The position numbers were made by a program, and so were the translations under genes. From positions 1,178,001 to 1,242,000 of the forward strand of contig JBLDXI010000055.1 of the NCBI GenBank assembly GCA_047495785.1: 64,000 bases of DNA, read 5' to 3'. The notes beneath the pieces were generated by a model that saw only the letters and a program-made list of their open reading frames with translations, was not told where the DNA came from and did no database searches. Below, piece by piece: positions 22,964-34,791 of the stretch (the first letter of the stretch is position 1; each line of letters begins with the position of its first letter). The DNA comes from Lepidodermella squamata (Eukaryota; Gastrotricha).

Positions 22964-24695
22964 TCACAACTCAAACAGATGATCATAACTGCCAATTAAC
23001 AATTGGCAGAACTTATTGATCGATTGAATGGAAGTTATGGTGGGTGGCTCCGTGTTCGACCAAAGTAAGTTAGGTCCCATAACGATAGCCAAATTTTCTA
23101 CAGTCATCAGATTAGTTGCGCAGTGGTCCGCGACTTTGGAAAGAAACGACATCAAGAATTTGATCACGTGATAGTTCACTTCAGGCAAGTGGTTCAATAT
23201 GTACTGCGCGTCGGCAAGTCTTGATTCTTGAGTACTTGTTGGCAATTGCGATTTTAGAACCTTGGCATAGAGGTTGAACGTCAGCAGTGGTTCAGGAAGT
23301 TCGCGAAGGAATGTTTTCAGAATTACAGCGGCCAAATGAACATTTGATTCGTCATTTTCGATGGTAGGAAGTCCCTCTGAGGAGAAGGTCGCGAAGTCGA
23401 TGTCAGCTCCTTCATTAAAGCGGAGCTGAACTTTTTTTACTGTCGTCGCAGCAACAGAGCGCCTCAAAATACCAGGAGTATTCAAACCTGAAAAATTTCA
23501 ACAATGTCATGGGAAATAACCGACTCCAGCGAACAAACCGTATTTCAAAATATGGCCAACACATTTTTCGAGGACAGTTGGAACTACTTTTTGAGATCGC
23601 TGATTCAACCTAAATGTGGCAACATTAATATTTTACAAAACCAATCGACAGAGCGAAATGTAAAGCACTCACACGTCAAGAGGAACCCCAAACTGCCAGG
23701 TCGACGGCAAAGATTTGGGGTCAATGCTCATCACGGAGTTTCGTTGGCTAACTGTTCTAACCAAGGTTGGGGGCTTAAACTTCTGCACTAGATCAGAATC
23801 ATAGTTTTTGATTGTATCGGGAATGACCATTTTCAGTTGATCAATGTGCAGATATGGCGCAAGCTCTTGTAAGTAGTTGATATAGATTATCTTTTTCGAA
23901 AACTTTCCACTGACCAGCGGCCGCATAAATCCAATAAGAACTTTGACGAAAGTTGAAGGGTGAACAATGCATAAATATTTCAAGTTCTTTTTGTACCTAT
24001 TAATAATAATATATATTAATTTGAATGAAAGTGATCAAAACCCTTTTAGGGACATACTTTCGGTCGAGTTCCTTGTATGCTTCTTTGAAGAATGACAGTG
24101 GTGGTCGGTTGGACGACGAGAGGCCATGGTGGAAATAAACTAAAAGGTAATCGCTTTCGACTATGTTGTCAAGTCGAGATTTTATATAAGGAAGCAGCCT
24201 TCGGTGATCAATCTGTGATCAAAAGAGGCAAATAAGAAAAATCCATAAATATCAGACGGTAGAACCAACTTTTGAAGCTTGAGGAAGACGACAGGCGAAG
24301 AAAATAATAACTTTGAGACCGAAATGTCCATCACCTATAATAACAAATAATATACGGGAAATCAGCGAATTGCAAATTCGTTTCTTACCAGCAACTTCTA
24401 CGATATGATGTTGTTCAATGTCACTAAAATCTTGGCCATTCGACGTTGTCTCAACCGTTTCAGTCTGGCTGTTATCAGCAACTCCGAGGGCGGTTTCATA
24501 ATCATCATCAGCCATGCGATTTTTAGAAATAAGTTCTTCAACGTTATAATACGGAAGAACGCCCCCTTCACCTGATTCCTCAACTTCCTCTTCGAAAATT
24601 ATATCAGCGGGCATGGCTTGAATTTCTGTCGGGGCTAGATCAAGGCCAGAGTCATCGAACTCTAGTTCAGGCTCAACATTGTCATTTCCATCCAT
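22964..24695 (-). CDS. ARHGAP1: p50RhoGAP: SEC14/BCH domain plus RhoGAP domain
   Basis: Six exons: 24695-24389, 24334-24270, 24212-24058, 23996-23673, 23609-23539, 23487-22964; product 481 aa (human 439). An acidic N-terminus precedes a SEC14/BCH lipid-binding domain starting at HHIVEVAGDGHFGLKVI and including SDYLLVYFHHG, LCIVHPSTFVKV and KIIYINYLQEL. A short proline-containing linker and FGVPLDVL lead into the RhoGAP domain (about 260-481) with the arginine-finger loop TPGILRRS (Arg316 by alignment), VILKTFLRELPEPLLTF and MGPNLLW. The family stimulates GTP hydrolysis by CDC42/RHOA and acts on endosomal and Golgi membranes. An in-frame ATG at 24776 is not used: it lies in a pyrimidine tract ending TTGCAG (AG at 24749-24750) that looks like a 3' splice site, leaving a 53-nt leader. 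Confidence 0.93.
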
Positions 24696-26031
24696 GTTCC
24701 AAAAACCGAAATTTCCGTATATCAAATCATAATTGTGCACTAAGGCAACTGCAATAAGTAAATAAATATAAAACATAAGGAGTGATGAGCGATTAGAAAA
24801 AGATTTTAACCGGAAGAGAATAAGAAGAAAGTTGAAAATGAGCGAGCGACCATAAAGTTACCCAGACCAAAGGCCATTATCCGAGGATAGCAATGGCTAA
24901 AGTACGAGAGGAATGATATATCAGGCGCAAGCGCAGCTTACGATGCCCATCCCCGCTAAAGCAAAGTAGAACATCATATGATGCTTGTAAAGCTTGTTGC
25001 ATGAAAAACATGCTCGTTTGCTATGTCGTCATTCGTCATCCGGGGAATGTTCAAGGTGGTTGGTGCTAATACCGGGGTATCATAGACAAGACTTTTGCTG
25101 AGTCACCTTTCATGTTGATTGATCAAAATTGATTAAAGCTCAGAGATTCACAATTAAGCAGGCTGGCGGGGCAGCGTTTTGCATGGCATAAGATGAAGGT
25201 GCATTCTAAATACTCATGTACTAATTTAGGTCTCAGGCCCCATCGGTCAATTTGGGAGGCGTGATCCGAGAGAATTTATAATTGGGCTCGATACTCGCTA
25301 CTCGCTAAGTCAGCTAAGTCGCAGAAAGCAGATAAAACGGGGAAGATCGAAGATCCAGTCGAACCTATTAACTGGGGTGTATAAGCTGTTGAATTAACAG
25401 TTTAGCCCAAAGAAGCATTTTCAATTCAACTTGGACCAAAAAGGTAACCATTTCGACGGAACCACTCGCTTACCTTCTGCATCCCGTAAATCCGTCACCC
25501 AAGCGACGCTCTACCCCGCAAAAGCGCGCTAGAAATTTTGAAAAGTTCTTTTACGCCACTGCTTACGTTTTGCCTGTTTATTATCAAAATATTGTTATCG
25601 ACGTACAAAAATTCTAAAAGTTTGAAGGACTTTTTAGGCGCTAAAAAATAACCTCACACCGGCCGACGCTGTCGCGAAAGTTGAAGTTCCGAGTTCTCCG
25701 AACGGCCATTTGCCGGCATCTCGCATCCCTCATAATACTGAATACTGAGGGGAGGCTCGAGGAAATTCGAGAGACTTCAAGTACGTCCTAGATTTTATTT
25801 GAGTGCTGCTTCCTCGAAGCTCGAAGAATGCCAGATACGCCTGCCGCAGTTTGATCGTGTTTCTGATAACTGATATTTTGCTAGCTTCCATACTATCTTA
25901 AGACTCATTGCGACTGATTGCGGATAAAAAATCTCAATAGCGATACATTCGAAATCCTGATTGCTTCTTGGTCTTCCTCCATTTTCAATTGTCGATTGGC
26001 TTGGGGCTTTGTTTATAATGTGAGGAAAGGA

Positions 26032-26059
26032 AGCAAAGATGGCGCAGCAAAGATGGCGC
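26032..26059 (+). repeat. 14-bp exact tandem repeat with AAGATGGCGC core
   Basis: AGCAAAGATGGCGC occurs twice head to tail (26032-26045, 26046-26059). The core resembles the YY1 site AAGATGGCGGC. It sits 260 nt upstream of the MICAL start. Confidence 0.7.
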
Positions 26060-26283
26060 GGCCTCCTGCCGAAACATGGGAAAATTGTATCCAGCGATGC
26101 TGTTTTTAGGCATTTTCAGGCTATTTCTACGGAAAAGTCCTAAAAACTTATGGTTAAGGGTGATAATGACATAAATATCTTGAAATCTGAACTTTTCATT
26201 CGGTTTCAACGCTGCACGCTGCAAGTGCAAACTGTCATTTATTGCAAGCAGTAGACGCTTGATTTGATTGCTTTCAACTTTTC

Positions 26284-26305
26284 ATTTCTTACCCACTGTC
26301 TTTAG
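26284..26305 (+). promoter_or_regulatory. putative trans-splice acceptor, MICAL
   Basis: Pyrimidine-rich tract ending CTGTCTTTAG, only 10 nt before the ATG at 26316. No upstream coding exon is needed. Confidence 0.5.
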
Positions 26306-26315
26306 GTTGTTAATT

Positions 26316-29300
26316 ATGTCGTGTGACACGGAGGCTTTTATAAATAGTTTCAATGGATTCTTCGCCGCCTCTAGTATTAATGCAACTTTGGATAATTTCA
26401 ATTTCATGTGCAGTAGCTTACAGGTTATAAGAAACCATGTTATATGACCATTTTATACTCAAGGTTGCCTCCTTCTAGGTTTGCTCGAAAAATCCCAGGC
26501 AGTTTATCGATCGAGCTCGATCATGCGCAAACGACCCTCGGCTGTTTAGGCTGAAAAGTCTTGTGCAGAAATTTGACCGGCGGTTTTCTCACGTTTGCTA
26601 TTCAAGCTGTCGTGATTCGCCAGTAGAGAATGCCAACGTTCTAATTGTTGGCAGTGGGCCGGCAGGTCTTCGAACAGCTATCGAATGTGTTTTCCTGGGT
26701 TGCAAGCGTATCGCTGTAATTGAAAAGCGGACCGAGTTTTCTCGTAATAACATCGTGCACCTATGGTCATTTGTTATCAGGTGGGTTCATTTTTGAATTT
26801 GCCTTGAAGTTTATCTTAATCCAAATTATTTAGAGATCTGATTGAATTAGGAGCTAAAATTTTCTTCCCAAAGTTTTGTACCGGGGACCTGGACCATATT
26901 TCGATCAAGCTTTTGCAACTAATTTTGCTCAAAATCGCACTATTACTTGGAGTTCAATTTTACGCACCCTGTGAATTTGCCGATTTGGACAAAGAGAGCT
27001 GTTTGCCCGTGTTGAACCCTTCTGATCATGAATTAGCGGGTCAATATTTTGATGTCATCGTTGGAGCATCTGGAGCTCGGTCTGTTATACCTGGATTTCA
27101 ATTCGCCGAAGACCGACGCGCTCTCGCTATTGGCATTACTGCCAATTTTAAAAACAAAAACTCTTTGCCGGAACAGCAAGCATCCGAGATTAGTGGCGTT
27201 GCGCGCCAATTCAACGCACAGTTTTTCGACGAGCTTAATAGCTATTCCGGAATTGACATCGAAAATCTCGTTTACTATAAAGGAGATACTCATTGTTAGT
27301 TTTCATTTTTACCAATGATTTTTTTCTAATGAAATATTTTTTTCAGATTTTGTTTGCACGGCGAGAAAGGCTAGTCTTCTGATGAAAGGGGTGTTGATTA
27401 ACGATCATCCCGAAACCGAACGATTGCTCTCCAAGTCGAATGTTTCACAATACAATTTATGCAACTACATGCGTGAACTCGCAAACATTTGCACTGCAAT
27501 GACGATTCCCGATTTAGAGTTTGAGTTGTGCGGTGGTGTGGAGGACACCGCAATATTTGATTTTACATCGTCTTATTATGCTAAACACAGCTCTCGAGCT
27601 ATTGTCAAACCCGATGGGCGGAAGTTGTTGATGTGCTTAGTTGGGGACTCGCTCCGTCTGCCCTTTTGGCCCGAAGGAACGGGTTGTCCGCGAGGATTTT
27701 TATCGAGCTACGACACGGCGTGGCTTATCCAGCACTGGTTTTCTCCCGATGCCACGCCCATAGAGTGCATCGCATTAAGGGAGTGTGTATATGGCTTGTA
27801 TTCGTCAACCAAACCGGACGTTTTATACAAAAATTTCACGGAACTGGAGCGTTTTCATCTGGATCCACAGACACGTTATCGACAGCTGGATTTATCTACG
27901 GCCCATATACATTTACCCAAGGCACGCGCGCTCATCGACGGGGTTGTTATTGTTCCCGACGCACCATTTGCTTTTCTTAATAATCATGCCGTAGCGAATG
28001 GCAACGGCAAAGTTATCAATGGCCGTGCTAAGCGTACGAGCGATGGGCCGCGTAGTAATCAGTCGGGCCCCATTCCTGAGAGACTGCACAAATGGTGCTT
28101 GCAGCGCCTGAGGCCTTACAGCGAGCTACTTCCTAGTCTTGATAAGGAAATATCTTTTTTGGACGGGATGGCTTTGTGCTGTTTGTTGCATAGCATCCGT
28201 CCGTCGGCCGTTGATTTATTCGCAATCACACCTGGTCCTCTGGCGGTTGAAACATTTTTGAATGCTATTTTTCGTGAATTTACGATTGCGCCACAGCTGA
28301 CCTCGTCGGAATTAATGGCCGGATCAAATCAGAACGCCGTAATCAGGTTACTCCTGCAACTCTACAGCGTCACCAGCCATGCTGAAAGGCAAGCGGCTCA
28401 AGCTAGGAATCCACCTCAAGATGAGAAGAGAGCTGCTGAAGTTGCTGCGAAAGCTGAAAAATTAAAAGAACTAGGCCGAGGTTTGCGGCAGCAGCGCAAG
28501 CATCAAATGGCCGTTGAGCAATTACTTTTCGGCGAAAAAAATCTGTCACTCGAAGAGAAAAAGATGAAACTGAAAGAATTGTTCTTGCTTGGTCAAGGAA
28601 ACGCTCCGCAACCGAACGGACCTTCGCCTACTAGTGCCGCTGCTGTGAGTCATGAAGAATTCGAAGAGCGGCGATCTCGTTTGAAAGAAATGTTTGATGG
28701 CGAAAGTTTTTCCAAGAACGACAGTGAAAATGTTAGTGCAAAATGTGCCGTTGAAATGTCTGAATCACTGAAGGACCGGCGCGATATTTTGGTTAAAAAA
28801 TTGATGGGAGCGTATGAGCAACCAACGACGAGAATGGACCCGGGCAAAATTTCTGGTCTTTTGTCGGCATCGTCTGGCGTGAAGCGAGTTCAGTCACCAC
28901 CAACATCTGTTGACATATCGCAGACTGCTAAGAAGTTATTCGAGTCGTTCGCTAACTCGAGCACTATGTCTGACGAGCAAAAGGCGGTTGCAGCGGCGCT
29001 TTTCGAAGCTAGGCTCCGAGGACAAAGGCGACAAACTTCGCTCGATGCGAAATCGGAGGCTTTGAATGTTGGACCACCGCCCGTCAGGAATGTGCCGCAT
29101 CTGACGGTTATTGATCGAAAGAAACAGCTAATTAATAGCAATAAACCAGCCGCCGGTCGCCAGACCAAGAAAACGCACCCTGACGAAAGCGCGCACATTC
29201 CGGTGCTAGAGATGAAAGATCGATTGGGAATTGCGTGTGACTACACCCAAAAGCACACTGAGCCTGTCGAGAAGTCTCAAATGCCGATATCCGAATTGGC

Positions 29301-31386
29301 AAAACGCATTGCGACAAGCACTGCTCAGAATCATACACAGCCGGACCGCAGACCTGAGCTGCAAATTGTCAATCAGGACTATCAGCCATGTTGTTACATC
29401 TGCTCTGACCGTTTGTATGTCACTGAGCGAATGCAAGTCGGCGAGTACGCTGTCCATCGAGACTGCTTTCGGTGTTCGGTTTGCAGGCGGTTACTTCGCT
29501 GGTCCAATTACGCTGCTGTTGAGAACATAACTCTGAAACGGTTTATTTTTGTTTGCCCCTCTCATGTCGAAAACAACGAGTTGGCCGAGTATTTCGCTAA
29601 TTACAAAGACAAAATGGGCGAAATTCGCGTTGAAACAGCAAAGAAACCGTCATCTCAGGTCACATCGCCTACAGAGGAGAGCAAACCTCAAGTCGCTCCC
29701 ACCTTCGTTGAAACGTTCATTCAAACTACGAAACCGCTTATTCCAGTAGAGACTGTTGAAAGCCCGAAAACTGAAGAAGCTGTAACTGAGGAGTACATAC
29801 CAAGCGAAGAGGACGAGGAATTGTGCTACGAAGTTGACGAGGACGAGGAGAGCGAGGAAGAAGAAGAGGAAGAAATTGACGTCAATGAAGAAATCGAGGA
29901 CGTCAGTAACGAAGATGAGTTAGAAGGATCCGTTTCCAGCAGCATTGAGGAGGAAGGCGTGCATAGCGATGAGATGAATTCAGTTGTAGATGGACGCGAA
30001 GATCACGAGGAGCATGCTGATGAGAGTAACAGTGACCATGCTGCTTCTTCTGCTTCCTCTTCGAAACCAGATCTTGAGCTGCGCGGTAGCGTCAAAATTG
30101 ATTCTTGGCTCCATCAGCAACTACTGCAACAACGTCAACAGAAATTAATTGCAGCAAAACAAGCTTTTCTAGCATCATCTCAGCCGACTACTCTCTCGCT
30201 ACCGATGTCGCCCAATGTGAATGACGGCAATAAACGATTTGTATTGCCACCTCCCATTAACGATGTTTCTCCCATCGATGAAAAAGTTAATCGCTGTGAT
30301 TTGTTGATGGAATGCGATAGCGATGATTCCGCCGCCAAAGGTGCTGATAGCAGCAAGGAAATTGACGCGTTGGCTTCAGATTACGCGAAACAGATGACAG
30401 TCATGTTGCCACAGGACGAAAAGCCAGCGATGAACCACTCGCCATCAAATGGATCTAGCGTGAAGAACATGTTTACAAAATTCACCAAATCTTTGGATGC
30501 TTCGTTGGCTAAATTGGGTGGAAGAAACCGTTCGCCAACCAACTCGACCTCGCCAAATCCACCGTTGAGTGGAGAAACTACCACAAGTGATGAACAGCAC
30601 TCTGATGTGGACGAATCGCAATCTCATCATCAGCCAAAATGGCGTCGCTTTGCCAATAGTTTGTTATCTGGCAGTTGGACTCGGCCAAACCGCTCGAATT
30701 CGACCGAAGCTCCAGTTTCGCCGACTAAAACGAACGGTTCTGCGAAAAAACCGACTAGAAACCGCCCTGACTCAGTGCTCGACATGTTATACGGATCTCC
30801 TGGTGATAAGATCGCCGAAGAGCATACCCAGAGCGCTTCGGAAGAGATTATGACGGCGGCTGCAGAGCGACGGCGCCAAGCATTGATTCAGTTTGTCTCG
30901 AATGAAGAAAACAAACGTAACCACTCGAGTTTAGTGAAAGATGCTCAACGCGTAATCAGCGACCTTGAGAAGGTCGAAGCTGAGCGTATTCGTCTCGAGG
31001 AAGAGATCTCGCATATCGACCGAACTCAGCCGCTGCAGATTTACAGCGGCAACTCACCGTCTCAGCCGGTTGAAGACTGGTCTGTCAAACGCGCTGAAAT
31101 TGCGAAAAAGCGCTCGGAAATATTGCTAAAAGCAAAAGTTATCGAAATCGAAGCGGAAATGGACGATCTAATGAAGCGTTATCTTCTCGCCGCCCAAGGT
31201 TCGTTTATTTGGAAATTTCGTGGAATATTCTTTACGATTTTGTAATTTTTAGGCTCTAAAGACGTAGAAAACAATCAAACCCCAGAGCAGTTGATGCATC
31301 AAATTGCTGTTCTTGCTGGTGATCGTGATGCAATTTCTAACCTGATTTCAAACGGAGCTGATAAACGTACTGCCTCGCCAACTTGA
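26316..31386 (+). CDS. MICAL: MICAL, actin-oxidising flavin monooxygenase
   Basis: Five exons: 26316-26423, 26479-26780, 26834-27294, 27347-31198, 31253-31386; product 1,618 aa. The N-terminal FAD monooxygenase has the Rossmann motif VLIVGSGPAGLRTA, SRNN-VHLW, the DG-like motif DVIVGASGARSVIPGF, and LVGDSLRLPFWPEGTG. A CH domain (about 535-640, HKWCLQRLRPYSE...LDGMALCCLLH) and a LIM domain (about 970-1030, CYIC...HRDCFRCSVC...CPSH) follow. A strongly acidic stretch (about 1105-1180), Ser/Pro-rich linkers and a C-terminal bMERB coiled coil (about 1455-1580) that binds Rab GTPases complete it. MICAL oxidises actin methionines to disassemble filaments and relays semaphorin/plexin signals. The 3,852-nt exon 4 holds everything from the end of the catalytic domain to the C-terminal coil. 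All expected FAD, LIM and bMERB features are present. Confidence 0.95.
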
Positions 31387-32458
31387 GATCCAAGGTCGAC
31401 TTTGCTCTCGACTTGCATGCATTATTACTTCTTTCAAACAAAGCGTTTAGCCGTATTAGTACAACCGAATAACCTCAGCTCAGAATTAGCAATATACCGG
31501 ATTGCATTGCCTTTTTTATATTCCGCCTTCACTAGTCTTGTTGAGTGTGTACGCGAGCAGTTCTTTCAGTTGCTATTAGACTTCTTAATTGCTCCATGGC
31601 TCGAGGCGATTTGAGCTATCTCTCTTGAATTTTAGTGGTTTTCGTCTCTCAACTGCTTCTAGCGATCGTCTTTGTGCTGAACTCGCTACAAAATAATCAT
31701 CACTCATGTGCAAATTGAAATGTTTTTACTGTTTCTGGTCTAACGCATCGCAAGTTCATGGAATCTCTCGTATCGTACCTGTATTTTATTAGTAATTCGA
31801 TTTTAATTCTTCGTGAGCATGAGTGGACCCTGCTTTTAACCTGCGTGATTGCTGCCTAGCCCGTTCACCTGTGTCGAACTTTTCTATGTGACATACCCAT
31901 TATGGAGTGGACGCGTGCGTTGACTCATCAATATTATCAGAATATCTGAAATTTCCCGTTAATGTCATCCCGTTCACTCTGTTGCATATTTCTAATATTT
32001 TTATGCGTTTGAGTTGGTTAGCTGTGGATTTGCGGCAAAACTAAGTCTTCCGGTTTAGGATTAAATAACAAAGTTAACGACCACTGTAAACTTAAATATT
32101 ATGTGAAATTGTAGAGATGAAAGTGAAAAAACCTATGTTCTATCGAGAGGTATACTTACCCAGGTATACCTAATAACGAAAGGATATTTTTATACGACGA
32201 TTCTTCTCATTTAATAGCTTTTACGAAGAAGCAGTAGTCGCGTGTGTAATCCAATAGCGGCTTTTTACGTTGCTCATAGGTAGCCGCTTTCATGTTATCG
32301 GTTGATATCACCTCTGCTTCTCAATAACTCGCATTACAAATTCAAGGCTTCATTGGAGTTACGATCACATTATCACAAAAAATGAAAAATTTCAATGTAA
32401 ATGAATTCTGTTTTAATTTTAGGTATTCTATTATTAATTGTATTTCGAGCTTTCATCA
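31387..32458. other. MICAL 3' UTR and intergenic region
   Basis: T-rich sequence with no supported gene. The open frame at 31402-31614 (+) follows the MICAL stop and looks like 3' UTR. A pyrimidine tract ending TTTTAG (AG at 32421-32422) lies 36 nt before the MIC13 start. Confidence 0.5.
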
Positions 32459-32985
32459 ATGGTTTTAATTCCTCTCCTCCGGTTAGTTTTTACATTATTT
32501 AATCTCGAAATTATGTACATTTACTTCTGTTCAGAATTTCGGCTAAGGCCGCAATCTTGGGCAGTGGCATCTACATCACTCACAAGCAAGGCATATGGGG
32601 CGATAGTGAGCAAGGTCACGAAGCGGCGAAGAAGATTGCTGAAGCCGCCAAGAAAGTTCTACACGAAACCGGAACGCCAAATGGACCTCTTGAGAAGATC
32701 AAGAGCAATTTATTGCCAGAAGGCACTGATATTCAAATTTTGGATAAGCTGCCCGCCATGCAAATTTCATCGTGTGAAAACCTCCGGACGCAGCTAGCCC
32801 TCTCATGGAATTCAAGTATGTGTTGGAATTCTTGATCTTATTTCATACTAACTTGAATTCTCTTTTTTTCAGTGGTTGACTCCTCCGTCGACACTGTTCG
32901 AAATGCTCCGCAACTGATGTGCTCATCGGTGAAAACTATTCAAAGATGGGTTCGCTCTGCAACCGCTCCTGAGGATAAACAATGA
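32459..32985 (+). CDS. MICOS13: MICOS subunit MIC13/QIL1-like
   Basis: Three exons: 32459-32481 (23 nt), 32535-32815, 32873-32985; product 138 aa (human 118). A short N-terminus leads into one membrane helix (KAAILGSGIYITHKQGIWG), which matches MIC13's Gly-rich helix followed by a Gln-x-x-x-Gly turn. A helical inter-membrane part follows, with an LSWNS-V segment matching the SWN motif and a final RWVRSA helix. MIC13 bridges the MIC60 and MIC10 subcomplexes of MICOS at crista junctions of the mitochondrial inner membrane. The protein is short and conservation is limited, so the call rests on topology, size and the two motifs. It follows MICAL on the same strand (1.07 kb gap) and is convergent with the cadherin-like gene. 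Confidence 0.7.
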
Positions 32986-33021
32986 AATTATGAAACGCTC
33001 TTTCCTGTATAGAAATGAACC

Positions 33022-33027
33022 AATAAA
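33022..33027 (+). terminator. AATAAA poly(A) signal, MIC13
   Basis: Hexamer 36 nt after the MIC13 stop codon, in the 299-nt convergent gap. Confidence 0.6.
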
Positions 33028-33284
33028 ATAATCCCGCTGTTAAAATTAAACGGTGAAGACGGAGCGCAATGCTCCACCTGAAATTTCTTCGTCAGAATAA
33101 AAGACTTTACCCACTTCATTATCACTGTTTTGATTTATTTCCGACGTGAGTGCGCTTGCGCCAAGCGCGATAACATCAAGACTAAGTGGGAATGTATGGG
33201 GTGTAACATGACTCCTCGCATAACAACTTGTTGTGAGTATGAAAAGACTAGAAGCACCTGTGAGTCGGTGGAAGGAGTTGGATT

Positions 33285-34791
33285 CTACCACGCATCGTTG
33301 GCGAATTTTGGTACTGTTGGGCTCGAATAACTGTAAAATTAGGTATTAGATTCAACAAATCAAGCAAACGAGACGCGTGTGACTTACTAAGGCAAATCGC
33401 CCTCTGACCATGGTGTTACCGATTCTTTATTGCAGTAGTAACAGCAGCAAACTATGCCTCCCGCTAGCAAAGCTATTCCGACGAGAATTGAACCGACAAT
33501 CTAAGGAACACGACAAGCTACATTTGATACCCAGGTATTTTTGTTCGTTTTCTCACCACTGGTACAAGAAAAGCAACGTTGCTGGTTATCGCCGTCACTG
33601 TCACTGGAGTTGTGGAGCTGGTGGTAGATTCGCCTGTATAAATCGGACAACCCCAGCATATGGTTACAGACACCGATGATGAGAGCGGGTAACCATAGGC
33701 CGGCTACATTGTAACAGACACAAATGTATGGTGAAAGCTAATGTGTGTTTTTGGCATACATTATCACGGACTCCTAACACTAAAACGCGTTCCAGTCCGC
33801 TTGGCCAATCAATTGTTTTCAGAGTTAACAGTTGCGGAGAAGATTGGTTGTAGAATGAGAAGTATTGAGAGTATGAATCCAACGACACCATATACCTGCC
33901 AAAAGCAGCGGATATGTGATAATAAGTTACCGAAACAAGCAATTAGTCACACCATGTCAAGTTTCCATTAGTGGCTTTGTCAGTATCTGGATCAGTCGCA
34001 TAGGCAGTCAGGACGAAAGCTCCTGTTACAAACAAGAATAACATTGAATGGAGCAGTGCTATACATTTGCTTGCCTGTTGTTCCGTTCGTCAAGTAAACA
34101 TATCGCGGGAAAGAGTCATCAAACTTCGGTTGGTTGTTGTTACTGCACAAAAAACAAAGGGGATGCCAGGGCCTTGTAATCAATGGGAAATCCTACCCGC
34201 TAACAAGGTTAATTGTGACATAGGCCGTTGCTGTGTTGCCCTTGCCATCATTGCAGATAACTTCGCAATCCTAACAATAATTTTTAAGACAACCCTCGCG
34301 CTAAATTTGATGAAATTCGTTACCGGAACCCAGCCTGATATTGTTGTTACACTTGCAGATCTGGCGAGGACCATTTTTGTGCCGCTAAGAATAAATGAAA
34401 TAAAAATAAGATAATGTTCATCTCTTCTTCATATTATCGGCTTTACTTGAAAGTGAAATATGCCGTGAGACCGAACGGGCAATCGTTAACAGAAAAAGAT
34501 AAAGTTGAGGGTGTGCTTGTGTCTACGCATCTGCCTGAGGCATCAAAGCCGACGTAGGTGCCGGCCTGTTGCAGTAAACTTTTTTAAATTCAATTTTGAA
34601 GTTGGGAAGTTTCCTTACCGCCCCTTCAAATTGTGGATCAGCTAGGTAAGTTTGAGCAGTCCAAGTCACAGTTGCAAGTCCGGGCCCAAGGAAACCTGCA
34701 ATCCAGCATAGAAACGTAAATTTTGAAGGATTTCGCAAATAAACAAACAGGAAAGAATAGGTATCAGACTCGCGTACAGATATCTGAACAT
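33285..34791 (-). CDS. small single-pass protein with two degenerate cadherin-like repeats
   Basis: Eleven exons: 34791-34749, 34695-34619, 34565-34447, 34384-34324, 34270-34197, 34142-34075, 34022-33953, 33895-33760, 33703-33557, 33500-33388, 33330-33285; product 317 aa. A signal peptide (MFRYLYASLIPILSC) precedes an ectodomain with cadherin hallmarks. The end of one repeat reads CEVICNDGKGNTATAYVTINL with NNNQPKFDDSF at the next boundary. The second repeat has FVLTAYATDPDTDKATNGNLTW and a closing LKTIDWPSGLERVLVLGVRDN. A Ser/Thr-rich stalk, one membrane helix (266-288) and a 29-residue tail follow. The Ca2+-binding motifs are degenerate (no DxNDN at the linker; DPDTD kept), so Ca2+ binding is uncertain. 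Function is unknown; adhesion or receptor accessory roles are guesses. One intron (34074-34023) is GC-AG and must be spliced to keep the frame. Confidence 0.65.
34023..34074 (-). other. GC-AG intron in the cadherin-like gene
   Basis: The 52-nt intron starts ACAG|GCAAGC and ends TGTAACAG. No GT donor gives an open frame here, and removal yields TTGAFVLTAYATDPD, a proper cadherin strand. Confidence 0.75.

Larger units (their letters stand above)
24696..26315. other. divergent intergenic region, ARHGAP1 / MICAL
   Basis: Likely promoters for both genes. It contains an exact 14-bp tandem duplication at 26032-26059 and a strong 3' splice-like tract ending AG at 26304-26305, 10 nt before the MICAL ATG. 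Short tandem CTCGCTA/AGTCAGCTA units occur near 25295-25320. The open frame at 25918-26109 has no recognisable features and is not called. Confidence 0.5.

Noticed and set aside
24749-24776. Upstream in-frame ATG of ARHGAP1 giving a signal-peptide-like N-terminus
   Set aside because: It lies inside a pyrimidine tract ending TTGCAG that looks like a 3' splice site, and a signal peptide makes no sense on a cytosolic RhoGAP.
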